From NCBI GenBank assembly GCA_050012135.1, contig JBEKHT010000098.1, positions 1-7,373 on the forward strand: a stretch of 7,373 nt of DNA, in the 5' to 3' direction. Of this stretch, positions 5,561 through 7,373 are shown in pieces. The notes below the pieces were generated by a model, which did not search any database, was not told the DNA's origin, and worked only from the letters and a program-made list of their open reading frames with translations. Both the position numbers and the translations under genes were made by a program. Numbering within the stretch: the stretch's first letter is position 1; each line of letters starts with the position of its first letter. Source of the DNA: JBEKHT01 sp050012135 (GTDB lineage: Bacteria; Chloroflexota; Anaerolineae; Anaerolineales; RBG-16-64-43).

Positions 5561-5721
5561 CTGCCCCATCCTCGTCCCACGAGACCCAGCCCGGCCAATC
5601 CACCCCGGCCTCATGGCCTCCAGAAGGAAAACCCCCATTTCCAGAGAGTGATGCGTTTCGGGTGATCTGCCCCCCCCGCCGAGGTCCGCCCAGTGCGCAG
5701 CCCGTCCACGGAGCCGGTCCA

Positions 5722-5751
5722 TTGACCCAGTTGGCCGAATGGGAATATGCT
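5722..5751 (+). promoter_or_regulatory. Candidate promoter for the DUF1028 gene
   Basis: TTGACC (5722-5727) matches five of six -35 bases, and TATGCT (5746-5751) four of six -10 bases, with an 18-nt spacer. Transcription would begin near 5758, just before the palindrome at 5761, leaving a leader of about 40 nt. Confidence 0.4.
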
Positions 5752-5760
5752 CGCCCCTGG

Positions 5761-5772
5761 GTTCCCGGGAAC
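5761..5772. promoter_or_regulatory. Perfect 12-bp palindrome upstream of the DUF1028 gene (candidate operator)
   Basis: GTTCCCGGGAAC is its own reverse complement and lies 26 nt before the ATG, over the predicted start of transcription. Position and symmetry suit a repressor site; no known regulator is identified. Confidence 0.35.
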
Positions 5773-5798
5773 GCGCAGCCACGCCAAGGAGGTATGCG

Positions 5799-6716
5799 AT
5801 GGCACCGAGCACATTCTCCATTGTTGCTTGCGATCTTGACCGCCGGGAGTGGGGGGTGGCGGTCGCCTCTCGCTTCCTGGCCGTCGGCGCCGTTGTGCCC
5901 TACGCGCGCGCCGAGGTCGGGGCGGTCGCCACCCAGGCCTTCGCCAACACAACCTTCGGGCCGCAAGGATTGGGGCATCTCGAACAGGGGGCCTCGGCCG
6001 AAGAGGCTCTCACCCGGTTGCTCGAGCGGGATCCGGAGCGTGAGCACCGCCAGGTGGGCGTGGTCGATGCGGTCGGCCGGACCGCGACCTTCACCGGTCG
6101 CGAGTGCATGGCCTGGGCCGGGGGCCGGACCGGAACCAGCTACGCCTGCCAGGGCAACATTCTGGCCGGACCGCAAGTGGTCGAGCAGATGGCCCTGGCC
6201 TTTGAGACCTCGGAGGGGGAACTTGCGGACCGTCTCCTGGCGGCCCTCCTGGCAGGGGAAGAAGTGGGGGGCGACCGCCGCGGCAAGCAATCGGCCGCGC
6301 TTCTGGTGGCCAAGCCCGCCGCCGGCTATGGAGGATTCAACGACCGCTACCTCGACCTTCGCGTCGACGACGACCGCGAACCCGTCACGGCCCTGGCCCA
6401 TCTGCTGGAGCTTCATCATCTCTACTTCGGGAAGAGCGAGCCCTCCGAGCGCCTGGCCCTGGAGGGAAAACTCCTGATCCAGCTGCAGAGAATCATGAAG
6501 CGCCTCGGCCTCTACCAAGGCGCGCTGCACGGGATCTATGACGAGGAGACACGCCAGGCCCTGCGCCTTCTGGCGGGGAAGGAGAACCTGGAGGACCGCG
6601 TGTTTCTGGACGAGGCAACCATTGATCCCCCGGCCCTCACCTACCTGCGGGCACACTACCGGGCACCGGGCGGGAAACGCAGGGCCCCCCGCCGGCCGCT
6701 TCGCCGGCGCAGCTGA
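5799..6716 (+). CDS. DUF1028 (Ntn-hydrolase-like) protein with C-terminal extension
   Basis: A 305-residue protein. I start at ATG 5799 because a near-ideal AAGGAGG (5786-5792) lies 6 nt upstream; the frame is open for 20 more codons, but those residues do not fit the family. The DUF1028 domain covers about 1-212: TFSIVACDLDRREWGVAVAS, VGAVATQAFANTTFGPQGL, EHRQVGVVDAVGRTATFTG, YACQGNILAGPQVVE, GGDRRGKQSAALLV and GGFNDRYLDLRVDD. The family is assigned to the Ntn-hydrolase superfamily; its substrate is generally unknown. Residues about 218-286 form a second helical unit (LIQLQRIMKRLGLYQGALHG, then IYDEETRQALR), resembling the putative peptidoglycan-binding-like tail attached to some DUF1028 proteins. 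The last 15 residues are strongly basic (KRRAPRRPLRRRS). No signal peptide is seen. Confidence 0.9.
   Translation: MAPSTFSIVACDLDRREWGVAVASRFLAVGAVVPYARAEVGAVATQAFANTTFGPQGLGHLEQGASAEEALTRLLERDPEREHRQVGVVDAVGRTATFTGRECMAWAGGRTGTSYACQGNILAGPQVVEQMALAFETSEGELADRLLAALLAGEEVGGDRRGKQSAALLVAKPAAGYGGFNDRYLDLRVDDDREPVTALAHLLELHHLYFGKSEPSERLALEGKLLIQLQRIMKRLGLYQGALHGIYDEETRQALRLLAGKENLEDRVFLDEATIDPPALTYLRAHYRAPGGKRRAPRRPLRRRS
6690..6709 (+). other. GC-rich hairpin in the 3' end of the DUF1028 gene
   Basis: CGCCGGC (6690-6696) pairs with GCCGGCG (6703-6709) around the loop CGCTTC. It encodes part of the Arg/Pro-rich tail. There is no T-run, so a terminator role is not supported. Confidence 0.4.
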
Positions 6717-6727
6717 GGCCGGCCTCA
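6714..6727. other. Perfect 14-bp palindrome spanning the DUF1028 stop codon
   Basis: TGAGGCCGGCCTCA is self-complementary and begins with the TGA stop. As RNA it would give a small 5-bp hairpin with a CCGG loop on either strand. It lies in the 31-nt gap between convergent genes. No T-run follows on either side, so its role is open. Confidence 0.45.
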
Positions 6728-6747
6728 TGGGCGGGCCGATCTTGGGG

Positions 6748-7362
6748 CTAGCGCGCCAGCTCCTTCCGGCCCGGGGGCTGGGTGGCCGATCGTTCGCGCC
6801 CATACTTGGCGAGCAACTGCTGCCGGCTGATCCAGATTTCCATCCGGCGCAGGCGAAGCAGGCGCCGATGGCGGAGGCTGGCCTGGTTGTAGGCCCACAT
6901 CAGCCACCAGGCATAGAAGTTCTCCCAGAAATCGCCGAAGCCTCCGAGCGAGCGGGGTGAAGGAAGCGTCGCAAACCCCAAGCGCGCCATCAGGCTCTCT
7001 CCTCCGGAGGGATCGGCCGGGTTCAAGAGAACCGTCGTGCCCCGGACCGCCACGGCCTGCTCATAGGCCCGGTTAGTCCGCAGCTCAAGCGCCAAACTCC
7101 GCAGGGAGCGCACGAATCCCCTCTCGACCTTCCTCGCCCAGGCAAGATCCGGGCCTAGTTCCGGCATGGGCGGGAGGTGGTCGTTCCACAGATGAAGCTC
7201 CAGGATGCGTGCCCCGCGGGGCACCCGCCCGTCCTCCAGGGGGACATCCCGATCGGCTTGCGCCCAGCGCAGGCGAATCAGCCCTTGTGGATCCTTGCTG
7301 AACAGGAAGACCCCTTCCACATCGCTGAGCCAGCGATCGAAGGCTCGGATCAGTCGTCGCAT
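6748..7362 (-). CDS. YkoP-like family protein (function unknown)
   Basis: The frame gives 204 residues from ATG 7360-7362, but it stays open to the window edge only 11 nt upstream and no ribosome binding site is seen there, so the true start may lie outside. The recognisable part is RGARILELHLWNDHLPPMPE (about 49-68), followed by LAWARKVERGFVRSLRSLAL and a later FGDFWENFYAWWLMWAYNQA. I associate this arrangement with the YkoP-like domain seen in Bacillota and Chloroflexota, alone or beside polysaccharide deacetylases; no reaction is established. The aromatic stretch at about 144-158 (WENFYAWWLMWAY) is hydrophobic but contains charged and polar residues, so it is more likely a buried helix than a membrane span. 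The C-terminus is basic. It converges on the DUF1028 gene. Confidence 0.6.
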   Translation of the reverse strand: MRRLIRAFDRWLSDVEGVFLFSKDPQGLIRLRWAQADRDVPLEDGRVPRGARILELHLWNDHLPPMPELGPDLAWARKVERGFVRSLRSLALELRTNRAYEQAVAVRGTTVLLNPADPSGGESLMARLGFATLPSPRSLGGFGDFWENFYAWWLMWAYNQASLRHRRLLRLRRMEIWISRQQLLAKYGRERSATQPPGRKELAR

Positions 7363-7373
7363 CGCTAACGTCC

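Noticed and set aside
966..5772. The palindromes at 966-980 and 5761-5772 as two sites of one regulator (both contain TTCCC and GGGAA)
   Set aside because: The half-sites are 5 bp apart in one and 0 bp in the other, and short GC-rich half-sites recur by chance in this DNA.
5561..5821. Upstream extension of the HAD gene to 5821
   Set aside because: The 87 extra residues resemble no HAD protein, and they would run across the DUF1028 promoter, palindrome and start.
1..7373. CRISPR array, complete insertion sequence or replication origin
   Set aside because: I found no regularly spaced direct repeats, transposase with terminal inverted repeats, or DnaA-box cluster anywhere in the window.

Overview
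The window looks like high-GC bacterial chromosome, most probably from Chloroflexota (Anaerolineae-like). That placement is an inference. It rests on a threonyl-tRNA synthetase without the TGS domain, a T-box leader, the order ssb / DUF3467 / translin-like protein, and a DUF1028 protein with a C-terminal extension. No 16S rRNA or other decisive marker is present.

Left edge (1-880): a lower-GC stretch by eye that reads as decayed accessory DNA on the minus strand. It holds the N-terminal part of an AbiEi-type winged-helix regulator, running off the left end, and upstream of it the frameshifted remains of a helix-turn-helix (HTH_36-like) protein. This remnant was recovered by reading through two frame changes and is not one open frame.

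Region 960-1408: a strong sigma-70-type promoter (TTGAAT, 17 nt, TATAAT) with a 15-bp palindrome inside its spacer is followed by tRNA-Val(GAC). Only 37 nt after the tRNA comes a complete T-box leader with a threonine ACC specifier, an antiterminator and an intrinsic terminator. No separate promoter is visible between them, so the tRNA and the T-box leader of thrS are probably made as one transcript.

Region 1409-4843: thrS, ssb, a DUF3467 protein and a translin-family protein, all on the plus strand. The last two overlap by 4 nt and are probably translationally coupled. The theme is translation and nucleic-acid binding. A GC-rich hairpin closes this block and separates it from a convergent HAD phosphatase on the minus strand (4883-5560).

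Region 5561-7373: a divergent intergenic region with a candidate promoter and a perfect 12-bp palindrome, then a DUF1028 Ntn-hydrolase-like protein with a C-terminal extension on the plus strand, then a convergent minus-strand gene resembling the YkoP-like family that reaches almost to the right edge.

The least ordinary items are the tRNA-Val gene upstream of a threonine T-box on what appears to be the same transcript, and a bacterial translin homologue that keeps acidic residues at positions resembling the TRAX ribonuclease site. I see no CRISPR array, complete insertion sequence or clearly new defence system.
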